Of a DNA stretch of 64,000 bases, positions 1 through 12,400 are shown piece after piece. The stretch lies in contig CM067344.1 in the NCBI GenBank assembly GCA_034190875.2, positions 13,998,801-14,062,800 on the forward strand, read 5' to 3'. The translations under genes were made by a program, and so were the position numbers. Origin of the DNA: Urechis unicinctus. Its lineage: Eukaryota; Annelida; Polychaeta; Xenopneusta; Urechidae. Within the stretch, counting starts at the first letter, position 1. The number at the start of each line of letters is the position of its first letter. Below the pieces are notes generated by a model that searched no databases, was not told the DNA's origin, and saw only the letters and a program-made list of their open reading frames with translations.

Positions 1-57
1 CAAGTTCTATATTAAATATGACATACCGGAGGTAATATGACATATAGACTAACATAC

Positions 58-2368
<2,311 letters not shown>

Positions 2369-3887
2369 ATCAGACTGAGTATGAGCTCTCGGTATTTGTT
2401 GAGTTAGTTTATATGAAAAAATAAAAGCGGAGATTGGTAGTATCTGGCAACAATATGCCGTTATCTCTCACACTCTCTTACACTCTCCAGCTGGAAGCCT
2501 ACACCATCTGCAATTTCTTTTCAATTTGGTCAACAACGTTTGACGTCACGGGGAGCATTGGTTAAATTTATTATAATTATTCGGACCAGCTGCGAGTTCG
2601 CGCACCAAGATGATTGATATTTATATATATTCCATTTCATTCATACGAAAATATACATTAATTATTTGAAGACAATTTTAAAAACTTGATTGAGTCATTT
2701 GATTTTGGAAACTATATAGTTAGTAGTGTTAACGTATAATAATTACAAAATGATCCCTTCCTAGCTACATCATAAAGTGTTATCTAATCATAATGTGCGC
2801 TCTTTATTGAACGCCTGCCTGTGACCACCGCAGATGACATTCTCCTCAGACGTCATCGGCCAATTAAGTCGATTGCGTGGTGCATTTGTTTTGTGACGCG
2901 CTGATTATTGGTTACTTGGGGTGCTTTATCATTAGAAAGCCAACGGTCGGCGGTGTTTGGTTGGTGGGGATGTTTAGCAGACCCGGGGCTGTAATTTTGC
3001 ATCTATGATAGCAAAGTGCATATGTCATTAAGCGATTTCTCCAAGTTTCTACTATCCATGGGTTATTCGAGCCGAGTTTTTGGTGTATTAGAATTAATTA
3101 ATACGCCTCAGTGGTATGATGGAAAGAGCGAAGGATGCGTCAATCGCTGAGAGTACGCGGTATGGAGTGTGGGCGGTTAGCTAAATATAGTACAACCAGA
3201 GGTCCAATATCATTCCATCCATGAAAGCACTACGTATTGCGCCTTTCTCTGCGAGATGTCTCCAACATTGCTTCAACATGATCGAGGTGTGAAAATTAGA
3301 GCATACGTGACCTTTAAACATTTGTAGTGTCACAATATGAATTGAATGTGTGGAATGTGCATGGCGTAGGCCCTACAGGACGTCCACGTTATAATGAAAT
3401 GAAACGTCTGCGCAGGGGAAGGTGTCCACGTCGCTTTCAGCATCGAGATTATATCGCAACGGTGGATTCTGCCATCTCGCTGCCTGGACGAGGACTTCTT
3501 CCGATGTGTTTCTAAGCAAAGGCGCTTAACACCCTACGACATTTTTCTTGCTTTCAGGAAGTCCAGCATTATGTCTTTAAAAAGCGTACTAGAATTTTGT
3601 TGCTAGTGGTATTTGATAATTAATTCACATATTTTAAGCCTGTCTTCTTACAATCCCCGAGCGACAGAGAGGTGTTTTATTATAGTATATTTGTACATGA
3701 GTCAGGCGAAACCAAATACTGCCGAACACGCTCTTTAAATGAGCTGACTTGAGTGTCTGTGATTCTTAGAATCGAAGGAGAGGTCGAGACATTTGACGAT
3801 GCGAAGGTGGTAGATGTGCATGGCTGTGATGGTTGGACAGCATCCAGTTGAGACAAGCCCGCTGCCTGGACCATGCTGCGAAACCCT
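2369..3887. other. Upstream spacer of the carboxypeptidase gene
   Basis: AT-rich spacer between the carboxypeptidase start codon and the left inverted repeat of the Polinton-like element. It should hold the carboxypeptidase promoter (minus strand). Short open frames near 3327-3515 and 3680-3986 resemble nothing recognisable. Apart from one CRE-like site at 2541-2548, no feature was identified. Confidence 0.4.
2541..2548. promoter_or_regulatory. CRE-like palindrome TGACGTCA
   Basis: Perfect palindromic CREB/ATF consensus about 173 bp upstream of the carboxypeptidase start codon on the minus strand. The position suits a promoter element. Function is inferred from motif and position only. Confidence 0.35.
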
Positions 3888-4203
3888 AGTAGTATAGAAA
3901 GTAGCGGTTCTTGCCCACCGCTTCTTATCCATACTATAGGTTAAATTATGGCTCCCTGTTTTGTTTTTTTTTAGCGTGAGCTTCACTCGAGAGAAAGTAG
4001 AGTCATGCTCTGTTAGGGGTTGGGCCCGATTGGGCCTGAGTCAGCACAAATTTGGTCAGGGCTGCCGTCATTTAATGGGTGCCTCTGAAAGGAGGGTCAG
4101 GTCCGACCGCCAAGGTGTCTACGCCACATGGGGCTATCCACCGCTTTGAGTCAAATGGGTAGAGTGACACCTTGTTGACGTGCAGCCCATATATCTTGTG
4201 ACC
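3888..4203 (+). repeat. Left terminal inverted repeat of the Polinton-like element
   Basis: This segment matches the reverse complement of 11818-12186 along its length, with diverged bases and indels. Shared landmarks are TAGTAGTATAGAAA at the outer end, GCTGGGCCCGA/TTGGGCCCGA in the middle and GCCCATATATCTTGTGA at the inner end. The inner part overlaps the C-terminal coding end of the polymerase on the minus strand. Confidence 0.75.
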
Positions 4204-4754
4204 ATCTCTGCATAGAGCGTTCATCCCATAGGGGAACTGCTTCTTTGTGAACAGAGACTCCATGTATTGTGCATGGCGTAGGTGCTTTTTCCTTCACTCC
4301 CTTTGCCTTTTTAATCTCGCCCGCGTCAGACTTCATGATCAACTACATCTTGGGGCGCAGGGCCACATACTCCTTAATAGGCACGCTGACGCACTGTCCT
4401 TTTTTCCCAAGAATTTCTTATTAGCGTGGAGTGTTTGATTAGATGAGTTTTGCTGATGTCAAAGTGGGTGAGGTCCGCCTGCATGTCTGCGTACACGTCA
4501 GCTGTGTAGATCTCCATAAGAAGCGAGTCCGTGTCTGTGTATAGCAGGCACATGTGGTAACCATATCTGGACTTCATTGTGTTGTAACAGAAGCAGCACA
4601 TCAGGTTCTTGGACAGGCCGAGTATGCACATTTCTACAAACACCTGGCGGTTAAGCACTAAATGGGTCTTGTGCATATGCATAGTAGCCAGGTCGGGGGT
4701 TCTTTTTCTGTGGTACGCAAGCCTGTGGTTGATCTTGTCAAACTCACAATGCAT
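4072..4754 (-). pseudogene. Polinton-type DNA polymerase B, C-terminal fragments
   Basis: Remnant of the protein-primed family-B DNA polymerase that replicates Polinton-like elements (family knowledge). The open segment at 4754-4374 contains palm motif C as LLYTDTDSL, preceded by a conserved LGLSKNLM stretch and followed by DVYADMQADL. Further downstream on the same strand, in different frames, are a KKAKGV segment (near 4300) and KIYGLHVNKVSL (near 4200-4150), matching the family's C-terminal tail in order. The frames are shifted relative to each other and the N-terminal exonuclease and most of the palm were not found, so it is non-functional. Its last portion lies inside the left inverted repeat. 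Confidence 0.75.
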
Positions 4755-4892
4755 GCACTCTCCTTATTTATTGTCTTTCCAACAAACCGTACAAAGAAAA
4801 ATGACAACTCCATGTTTCATCTTATATCTGTATTAATTACAGAACTAATGTGTACAGGGCCTGTTACAAGGGTCTCTTTTCCCCAGCAATAT

Positions 4893-5560
4893 TCAAGGGC
4901 ACCAAGTATTGGCTCTTTCATCCCTACCAATTGCCTGAGACCATGGAGGAGAGCTATTGTGCATCTTTTTTGTCTTTATAGCATTTTTAGCTTTTTTCCC
5001 TGATAAGTGGATCACCTCATTGTTTATTGCAGAGACAACAGATTTTAGCCGAGAAACCCACACACTTGATCGTTCCAAAGATGGAAGTTTTAACTCCACG
5101 GCGTACTGGTGTCCAAAGAGCTGATCTGCATGGCATCCACATGGCCATGTCTGACAGAGACCCCATGCTTGGCCAGCTGCTGGTTCACTGCTCCCATAAA
5201 CTCCCGTTTCGGGGTCGACCTGAATTTGGTTGAGGCCAATGCAGTGGTCCTTGCTTGCATACTTGTAAGTACGGCATTTCACACTGTCATTAGCCCAAGA
5301 CACAAATTTTGGCCTGGTAATGCGTATTGGGATGGGCAGGTAGATCTGCCATGTAGGTGGCTTTGTTGTGGCCTACTTTGCAAGCCTGTAGACAACCAGG
5401 TCAGTCACAGCCATGCCTAGGATAATGAACATCACCTCGCGTCCCTTTTGATCATCTGAAGGCACGTAGAAATCTGAAAGCTGGGGCTCAGAGTCCAGTG
5501 GGTGGACGGATTTACCTGTAATCAGGTATTACTCACCCATAGCTTTGTCGACATCGAGTA
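4893..5560 (-). pseudogene. Unidentified coding remnant upstream of the polymerase fragment
   Basis: Minus-strand segment with coding-like stretches in shifting frames. From the 5' side these include SDFYVPSDDQKGREV (near 5470), then WANDSVKCRTYKYASKDHCIGL (5303-5235) and QIQVDPETGVYGS (near 5220-5190). Frame changes without long gaps suggest a decayed gene rather than chance. It lies on the polymerase strand within the element, so it is probably a Polinton-associated gene. No named family was recognised. Confidence 0.4.
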
Positions 5561-6069
5561 TGCTCGGCCTGTCCCTTAGGCCATGCTGCCTGTGCAGGCT
5601 GAATACACTTAACCAAATGTAGTCAAAATGACTAGCTAACCAGGTCACCCAGCTATCGAAATTAGTCAAACTCTCTAACGACTACTCCCATGGTCAAATC
5701 AACTAAGCAATATAGTCACAATGACTAGCAAGGCTGGTTCGTGGTATTTGACCAGTTACCTAGTCAATCTGACCACCCTGAGAGCGTTCTCTTGTCCTTG
5801 TTGGGAGACCGTGAGGCCCGGATCACAAGGGTTGGTTACATAACCACAGATGTGCATCGCGTCAGCTGCAGCAGTGGATGAATGCACTGATATACCGGAA
5901 GCTTGACCTTTGTGGCGGTTCTTTAACCAGTTGCTGCTGGAAATTTGAACGCTACAGATGAAATCTTCTGACATACTATTAGGTGAGTATATTATATAGT
6001 TATCTGTATTTTTGTATATATTGCTGTTTACCATTGCTGGTGTCAGTGTCCTGCATGTTGTAAGAGGGC

Positions 6070-6365
6070 AACACATCTTTATGGGCAGCTGGATACTGAT
6101 GGTTAAGTAGAACGGTCCTTGCGTGGCTCATATCTGCAAAACGCCACTAAGGCCAGATTTCACCTAGACCAGAGGCTGGAATGGCCTGGTCCAGTCAATC
6201 GGCTGGTAGTGATTTGTTCTAGGATAATCGTTTGGATTTTTGTCATCATTTTTTTTTTCTGTTCATCTTGAAGGCGGCTGCTTAATCAGGTCAATCTGAT
6301 CTATTCACATTGTAGGCACCATATAAAACACGAGTGTTGGTATGCCGTTAAACCCGATACTTACC
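6070..6365 (+). repeat. SINE-like dispersed repeat, copy A
   Basis: Shares blocks in the same order with 56590-56850: GTGGTCCTTGC/ACGGTCCTTGC, GGCCAGATTTCACC, GAGGCTGGA, AAGGCGGCTGCTTAATCA and the tail GTTGGTATGCCGTTAAACCC. The tail resembles the 3' end of known invertebrate SINEs (recalled, not searched). It lies inside the Polinton-like element. Confidence 0.55.
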
Positions 6366-6689
6366 TTGCCTTACCACGTTTTATTCTCCAATCGGTATTT
6401 TCAGCAACACAGAACTCATGGCAGAATTCATAGTACATTCTCTTGTCAGAGGTATTATCATTGGCTGACCATGTAGCTTCATCCAGTAGTGCTACCCTTG
6501 TTTCGTTCAGAAGTCTCCAAATAGTACAGTACACATGAAGCCTACAAAGATCCTTCATTGGTGGGTCTGGTTGGTATGTACCATTCCTATTGAAGTGCAG
6601 GTGATCTATGCATAGGCCTCATGCCAATTACTTATACTGTTGGCTGGTACAGCATTCTAATTTGATTATTACATGACGGTCACTGATTG

Positions 6690-8040
6690 CAGGAAAAGGA
6701 GGTGCCCATTTAAAACCTGGCCTCTGGAACTTCCAACTTATGCAGGAGGTGTTTGCACTTATAGGTCTTAGTTTAGAGGTTGATGCTTTAGATGGGACTA
6801 TTACCTCCCAATTCCTGATGGGACTTTACGATATGATGACCGTGTATTAAAAATGTTGGGTCTTGATAACAGTCTGGGTGGGGAATGGTTTCCTTCAGGT
6901 CCTTACAAAGGCGACCAGCCCATCAACTTTAGCACCTTAACCCACGCACAACATTCTAGATGGGGCCCCCACCACACTTCTTGAAGTTGTGGGCTTTGAA
7001 GGTGGCTCTTTCAGTGATACACCAACCACAAACATCGCTAATCCTAGCGGAGCTGTGAAGGAGTTGGAGGTTCAGTTACAGAACACTAAAGGACGGCTAT
7101 CGGACAACCACGACCTTCCTGTTAGCACTGTTCTTGAATTAACAAGATGTCAATAAAGGCGAGTATCATTGGACCTCAACAGACAAAGATGGATCCCGAC
7201 CTCTCCGAATTTGTAAAAAAAAAATTTGATGCGCTACATAACCAGTCCGCCATCCCGACACTGAAGCTTTTCATTACTATTTGGGCAGAAGAAAGAGGAA
7301 CTTTGGAATGGAATGCACGAGCGGTCATTTGGTGACAGTGTTAGTTGTGTTGACCATGGATATTCTATGACAACGGTGGGTAGAGCTTTGCGTATGACGC
7401 TATCAAGTAGTGCGAGTGCCTAAGCTGCCCTTCTAGCTGTAACTATTGTTGTAAATCGAGTCCACAACACCAGTTATTACATAAACAAAGCAAGGAATGA
7501 CCGTACAGGCGTCCGAATATTTGACCCACTTCTCGAGTTGGATATAGGTGACCATATCAGTTTCAGAACATGCGGGAATGCTTTCCAGGGGACTATGTCA
7601 GTCGTTTCACTGCTAATCGAACTTGTACTGTAACTATTTAGTTATGAAGACACCAATCACAACTAGGATTTACCCAGGGTTGCCTCCCATCGATGAAAAT
7701 CTTGGGTGCTGCTATCGGTTAAATGAGATCAGCCTCAAGAGGCAATACCTCGTTAAATATTGTCCTATGTACAAGAAATATAGGCGTGCAGTAGACACTG
7801 CTTTAGTTACTGTTGGTATGTGTCTTGGCGTAGGTGGCGTCTACATTAGTTGCCATTCCTATTGCCACTGTGTTGGGTGCCACTGGGGCCGCTTGGGGGC
7901 TACTTGGAATCGCTGGAAAATTTACCAGTAGGTGACTGACTATCAAGGTTAAACACGTTCTGGCACAGAGCAAATTGAATACCATTGCCGACATTGTATT
8001 GGGCAGTACTTGAAGATGGCAATATCACGGATCATGAGTT
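6690..8040 (+). pseudogene. Polinton-associated protein fragments, including a hydrophobic membrane-type protein
   Basis: Plus-strand coding-like segments in several frames, broken by stops. Segment one (6980-7140) contains a stretch ending NHDLPVSTVLE. Segment two (7147-7335) contains LFITIWAEERGTLEWNARAV. Segment three (about 7790-8040) has a glycine-rich hydrophobic stretch followed by LNTIADIV and EDGNITDHE. From memory, similar proteins accompany polymerase B in invertebrate Polinton-like elements, but no exact function can be given. Segment three is cut at 8040 by the Kolobok-like insertion and continues in the same frame after 11274. Stops elsewhere show that the genes are dead. Confidence 0.5.
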
Positions 8041-8043
8041 TAA
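8040..8043. repeat. TTAA target-site duplication, left
   Basis: TTAA immediately outside the left inverted repeat. It pairs with the TTAA at 11271-11274. Removing the transposon and one TTAA leaves the host reading frame open at the junction. Confidence 0.75.
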
Positions 8044-8588
8044 AGGGCCACTAAAATGAAAATTTCACTTTCTTTAAGATTTCCACAGTAGCAAATATGC
8101 ATCAATCTAAAACCTTCTGTGCAATCCGTTTTCAAAACTTTGAACTCTAAAGTGATGAAATTCGCCGTCTAAATCGGATAATCTCGAGTAAATGATCTCC
8201 AGCGCGGCCATTACCCTATGACTCACAAAAGGAACCGCTCGGGAAGCCAGCGAGGGTTGCTGCGCCTGAAGAGGCTGGCGACCGAGACCCGCGTGAAGTT
8301 ATGCTGTGCGAGGGTGGTGGCACTTTAATCGGCAGCTATTATTTTTGCTTCGCAGCGCACCTTCGTCGCGCATTCTACACATCATCAGATCGCTCCGATG
8401 CGCGTTCGCTGTTAGTACCCCCCCCCCACTTGTCAGACGACTCCGCTATCATTTTGCGTTCATTTCAGCATCTTGTTGCTTTTTTCACTCGAGCGTTGGT
8501 TTTGTGAACTTTCAAACTTTTTTACCTGCGACGATAAATCTACTGTTTTGAGATACTTGAGAATGAAGTTCAACTGTCACCTGTCATC

Positions 8589-9800
8589 ATGCCAGAGAAA
8601 TGTGTTGCCAAATGGTGCTGTAACACAGCCAGTAGGGGTGTGTCAGTGTTCGCATTCCCTGAAGCAACCCACAGGCAGTGGAAGCAGTTCGTCTGTATCA
8701 AGCGAAAATGGAACCACACATTAAAAGATATGCGAAAGCCTTTCTTATGCTCTGAGCACTTCACTGGAAGCTGCATCAAGACTCAAAGAGTGCAGTGAAC
8801 TCCAGCCATGGATAAAATCTATTTCCAACCACCTGTACTGGTGTGCTAGGTCCTCACTTGGTCATGCTAGTAAGGAGCTAACAGTAGCCAAATGGCAATC
8901 TGTTGCCTACCATGTACAGGATAAGCACACTGGTTACAGTGATTTATACCCTGCATGTGAGCATGACACACTTGATCAAGAGACCAGCAGGAAGAAACAA
9001 TGGATTAAGCCCAGTAAGTTAATGTCATGTCAATGAAAATTAAACAATGAAGGTAGTACAAACTCAATGAACCATACTAACACTTACTGCTGGCTTTGTG
9101 TGATCAGACACCAAGGCAGCTGAGAAATTGAATTGGAGGATATCATCACCAACAAACTACTGTGCCGTGACATAAGGAAACTTAGCCCCCTATATTAAAC
9201 ATCATCAGTTGAAGCATTTCATTCAACCATCCTCCACTTCTCCCCTAAAATGATTGTATATCCTTACATGGGTATGCTTATCAGGTAAAGTCATAATAAA
9301 TAACATATTTTCAATATGAAGCCAGTACCAATTCAAGTGGATGTAATTGATTATGTTTTGTTTCGATGTTTTTGTAGACTCTATTTGGCTGGGATGCATT
9401 TCAATTAGAAGTTGTCGAACACAGGCAGTTAACAAGAAAGGGGAGCCAATTTATCCCATCAAGTATCCCAAGTACAAGAAAGGAGACTACATTGTCAAGG
9501 CCAAAAAAGAGAGAACAAAGTTTCGGTAAGAATTTAACAATTTACTTTGTATATATATACTTACAGATCAGAGACAATAATAATAAAATATGTGATGAGT
9601 AAGCATATAATAATATAAAACTGTATTATATTATTTTCAGACTATGTGAACATCTTGAACAATTTCTTGTTCAATGAAGTTGCTGTCAACCCAAAGAAGT
9701 TTGCACATCTGCTTGATGAGTTTGACGTTCCTCCACCAATGTGCTCGTCATATGTCAGACCTGACAAAGCCACAGCTGTACTCCTACATAGTTCAAGATT
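8589..9800 (+). pseudogene. THAP-domain transposase of the Kolobok-like element, degenerate
   Basis: The first segment (ATG at 8589, open to 8798) is a THAP zinc finger with a C2CH pattern: Cys5, Cys10/11, a conserved FAFP, a W-x2-F core (WKQF) and a closing CSEHF. It is followed by segments resembling the body of this transposase family: NHLYWCARSS to QWIKPSK (about 8800-9013, then a GTAAGT donor), TKAAEKL (from about 9110), NCRTQAVNKKGEPIYPIKYPKY-like sequence (9410-9527) and a segment from 9640 to about 9800. Internal stops and frame changes near 9185 and elsewhere show decay. THAP domains bind element ends; the remainder would be the catalytic part. Confidence 0.7.
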
Positions 9801-9821
9801 TAAATGAGAAATTCATGGTGT

Positions 9822-11059
9822 TCACGATAGATCAGGAGGTTTAAATCCTTTATATTGTGCCACTTCACTGGGGAATCCCTTCCTGATCTGTGCCACAGCA
9901 CACGCTGGTAGTGGAACTCTGATGTGCTTCCCGAGATATCCCCAACACCATTTCACCAGTTGTTTGTAAGCTGTATACCTGTACCGCCTGGAATCATACA
10001 TTTGGAAATTATTGGAACATATGTTCAATAAACCAAGCTTAGTATAAACAACTTTAAACTTGATAAAGGATCAATAATCCACTCACTTGTGCATAGCTTG
10101 TTCCCCACCATTACTGTACCTTTGTATATATGACTGATATGCAACTCTTGAGTGCCCAAGGATTGAGACACACCCCATCAAATCCGGGGTGATGTATGAT
10201 GCATGTGACAGGAGCGTCATGCAGTTCATTTGATTCATTGAGTGTCAGCCATTACTTTTTTACCTGAGGGATTTCCTGACAGCACACACATTCTGTGGCG
10301 GTGAGCATTTGCGTGCAGTGAGAGCAAGTACACCTGAAAGAATACAACAGCATATGTCACATTATTATGTTTCAACAGTACTTTTTCAAATATTTTTAAG
10401 ATTTTTCAAAGTGTTCTGATATAACATCTTTGTCATGGATGGAATTTAATTGTGGAAAATGTATTCAACATGTCAAATGGTCTTAGCTATGGATATTTGT
10501 ACATACTTTAATAAAAATAACCTTTCAGCATTTTACTTATAGCAACGCGTAACCCCTATCTAAACGGTAAACACCGAAACGTGAATGATTATCTAAACAA
10601 AATGCTTGGTAGCTGAAGGGAAAGAGCCCAGTAGAGCTGTAAATATCAATAGACTATACCGTCTATCCATGTCGTCTTTGAATATGATGCTAACCGATAG
10701 TATTTAGTCAAGGTTAGAGACGGGCGCTTAATGACCTCAATCAGGTTTAATCAAATTACAATGTGTGATAATCGCGTGATCGGATCAAAATTGTTTATTT
10801 ACCAGGAATCGATGCACAGCTGCAGTCGATTTTCTTCTTGTGGGTCTTCCTCTGACGGCTCCGCCCACATCAATGCGCCGGGATCCTCTTCGTGCTCCGG
10901 TTCAAACTGATACGGTTTAATCTCAGGTTCTTTATCAATTTGATCTTTTGACTCTGACGGAGCATTGCAGTCAATTTCATCCTCGAGGTAAACCGCAAAT
11001 TCATCGAAATCGTCGTTAAAACTATCCGTATCGCTCAAACACTCCTCTGCGGACGCCAT
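9822..11059 (-). CDS. P2X7-receptor-tail-like zinc-binding protein of the Kolobok-like element
   Basis: Minus-strand gene convergent with the transposase. Exon 1 (11059-10803) starts at MASAEECLSDTDS and encodes an acidic region ending PYQFEPEHEED. A good GTAAAT donor there joins in phase to exon 2 (from 10333), which has CTCSHC, ECVCCQEIP and later TCIIHHPGFDGVCLN. Exon 3 (about 10028-9843) reads RYRYTAYKQLVKWCWGYLGKHIRVPLPACAV. This cysteine/histidine order is that of the cytoplasmic ballast domain of vertebrate P2X7 receptors, also found in many invertebrate transposon-linked proteins. Exon 2 has a stop near its middle (about 10258), so either another intron lies there or the gene is broken. 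The role in transposition is unknown. Confidence 0.6.
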
Positions 11060-11270
11060 TGTCGCTGTGAACTCGGTCAACTCCTTTTGTGATGTCACAC
11101 TCGCGCGACCTTGACCCCGCCAGTTCGCGCAGCACGGCGCGACAAGTGCAACTTTAAACTCTAATAACTTCGTTATTTGTCCGACTACACACCTCAAACC
11201 TTCACCAGAGCATTTCTCATGCACGAATCTTTCGGTATATGGAATAAAAAAAAATCGTTTTAGTGGCCCT

Positions 11271-11274
11271 TTAA
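11271..11274. repeat. TTAA target-site duplication, right
   Basis: TTAA immediately outside the right inverted repeat of the Kolobok-like element, partner of 8040-8043. The interrupted Polinton-associated reading frame resumes here, in frame, for about 25 codons. Confidence 0.75.
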
Positions 11275-11561
11275 ACTCGTCTTAGCTGAAATCATGAGAT
11301 ATACCAAAATGAAGGGGGGAAATTAAGGCTAGATCTGTAAAAGTATACAATCGATGAAAAAAAACCGCACTGATACAACGTGGAAAGACGAAGCATTAGA
11401 AGACAGAACAAATTGGGTGCACTTGCTTCTACACCGTCCAGCGGACTGTGAATGATATCGACCCACATCAATAAACAGAGTCATTTAATTGTGCTGACTT
11501 TTGCACACTTTATATACCAGGCCTTTCGACCTATTGAATAAATAAGGGTGTTAGGTATACA

Positions 11562-11717
11562 ATGAACATTGAAGAGCATATTGCTGAGCTAGAAGGTGGT
11601 GTAATAGAGTTGGTGTTAGATATAGATTATCTGAGAGATGAGAAAATAGATTTAGAAACTGAGCTGAGAGATGTTCTCAGTGATTTGAGACTAAAAACGA
11701 TGATCTTGTGGATCTGA
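11562..11717 (+). CDS. Short coiled-coil ORF in the Polinton-like element
   Basis: A 51-codon open frame starting MNIEEHIAELEGG and rich in Glu, Asp and Leu with a heptad-like spacing (IELVLDIDYL, LETELRDVL). The pattern continues in another frame to about 11760 (LVDLKDIVRDLW), which suggests a frameshifted coiled-coil protein. It lies between the resumed fragment and the right inverted repeat. No function was recognised. Confidence 0.4.
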   Translation: MNIEEHIAELEGGVIELVLDIDYLRDEKIDLETELRDVLSDLRLKTMILWI

Positions 11718-11817
11718 AGGATATTGTGAGAGATCTATGGTCTAAGAAAGATGACTTTATGTAACGAGAGGAGCTTGTCAGCGGGTGTGAAATGCCAGCC
11801 ACGAGCTTGTGAAATTT

Positions 11818-12186
11818 TGATCACAAGATATATGGGCTACACACGTCAACAAGGTGTTACTCTCCCCATATGACTCAAAGCAGCGGAGAGCCGCAAACGG
11901 CGTAGACACCTTGGCCTATGGTTACATTAATTTGCCGGCAAACTAACGAGGCGGTCGGACCCGACCTGCCTATCAGAGGTAGCCATAAATGATGGCAGCC
12001 CAGACCAAAATTAGGAGTCAGGCTCATTTGGGGGCTGGGCCCGACCCTTCTTTCTTTCGAGTAAAGCTCACCCTGAAAATACAACAAAAGTGAGCAGGGA
12101 GCAAAATCAAGTTCTGTTTTAGTCATAATTCAACATGTAGTATGGGTAATTAGCGGTGGACCAAAACCGCTATTTTCTATACTACT
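11818..12186 (-). repeat. Right terminal inverted repeat of the Polinton-like element
   Basis: Reverse-complement partner of 3888-4203. It is about 50 bp longer, mostly because of an extra block around 11925-11950 (TTACATTAATTTGCCGGCAA) missing from the left copy. Its inner end also carries polymerase-tail-like sequence (HKIYGLH), so both repeats include the gene's 3' end. Confidence 0.75.
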
Positions 12187-12219
12187 ACCTTAGGCATAGA
12201 AAATTCGCCCCTGACAGCG

Positions 12220-12400
12220 TACGCACGCACTGTTTACTACTTTTCGATCTCTCATATCCGCGCTTCAGCGCTTTAGCCTATACGGGATGTCAGACCGTCA
12301 GCCATTAGGGGTGGTAAGCAGGTAAGAGAGGTAACTTGTCTAGCGACACCCACGCTGCTGGGTCGACGGTCCAGTACTATACCAATGAGCCACCGGGTCG
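12220..12400 (-). repeat. tRNA-derived SINE-like sequence
   Basis: On the minus strand, GTGGCTCATTGGTATAGTACTGG (from about 12395) fits a tRNA A-box region (TGGCTCATTGG). The B box is degenerate. The adjoining part contains TTTACTACTTTTCGATCTCTCATATCCGCGCT (12230-12262), which recurs almost unchanged at 44647-44678. A shared segment plus a tRNA-like head argues for a short interspersed element. The family is unidentified. Confidence 0.45.

Larger units (their letters stand above)
8044..11270 (+). mobile_element. Kolobok-like THAP DNA transposon, nested
   Basis: A 3,227 bp element with perfect 13-bp terminal inverted repeats (AGGGCCACTAAAA ... TTTTAGTGGCCCT), flanked on both sides by TTAA (8040-8043 and 11271-11274). 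TTAA duplication, AGGG...CCCT ends and a THAP-bearing transposase together fit the Kolobok superfamily. P elements also use THAP proteins but make 8-bp duplications, and piggyBac lacks THAP. The element holds a plus-strand THAP transposase remnant and a convergent minus-strand gene for a P2X7-tail-like protein. The transposase frame is broken, so this copy is probably immobile, though its ends are intact. Confidence 0.8.
3888..12186. mobile_element. Decayed Polinton/Maverick-like element
   Basis: About 8.3 kb bounded by inverted repeats that start AGTAGTATAGAAA at both outer ends. It contains broken reading frames of a family-B DNA polymerase and other pieces resembling Polinton-associated proteins, and is interrupted by a Kolobok-like transposon at 8044-11270. 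Subtracting that leaves about 5.1 kb, far below the 15-20 kb of intact Polintons, so much of the interior has been lost. No integrase, protease, packaging ATPase or major capsid gene was recognised. Flanking hexamers (AACCCT left, ACCTTA right) are not a clean 6-bp duplication. All frames contain stops or frameshifts, so it is a dead copy. An adintovirus-like origin is an alternative. Confidence 0.7.

Noticed and set aside
8044-11270. P element or piggyBac identity for the THAP transposon
   Set aside because: P elements duplicate 8 bp, not TTAA. PiggyBac has TTAA but no THAP domain. The combination fits Kolobok better.
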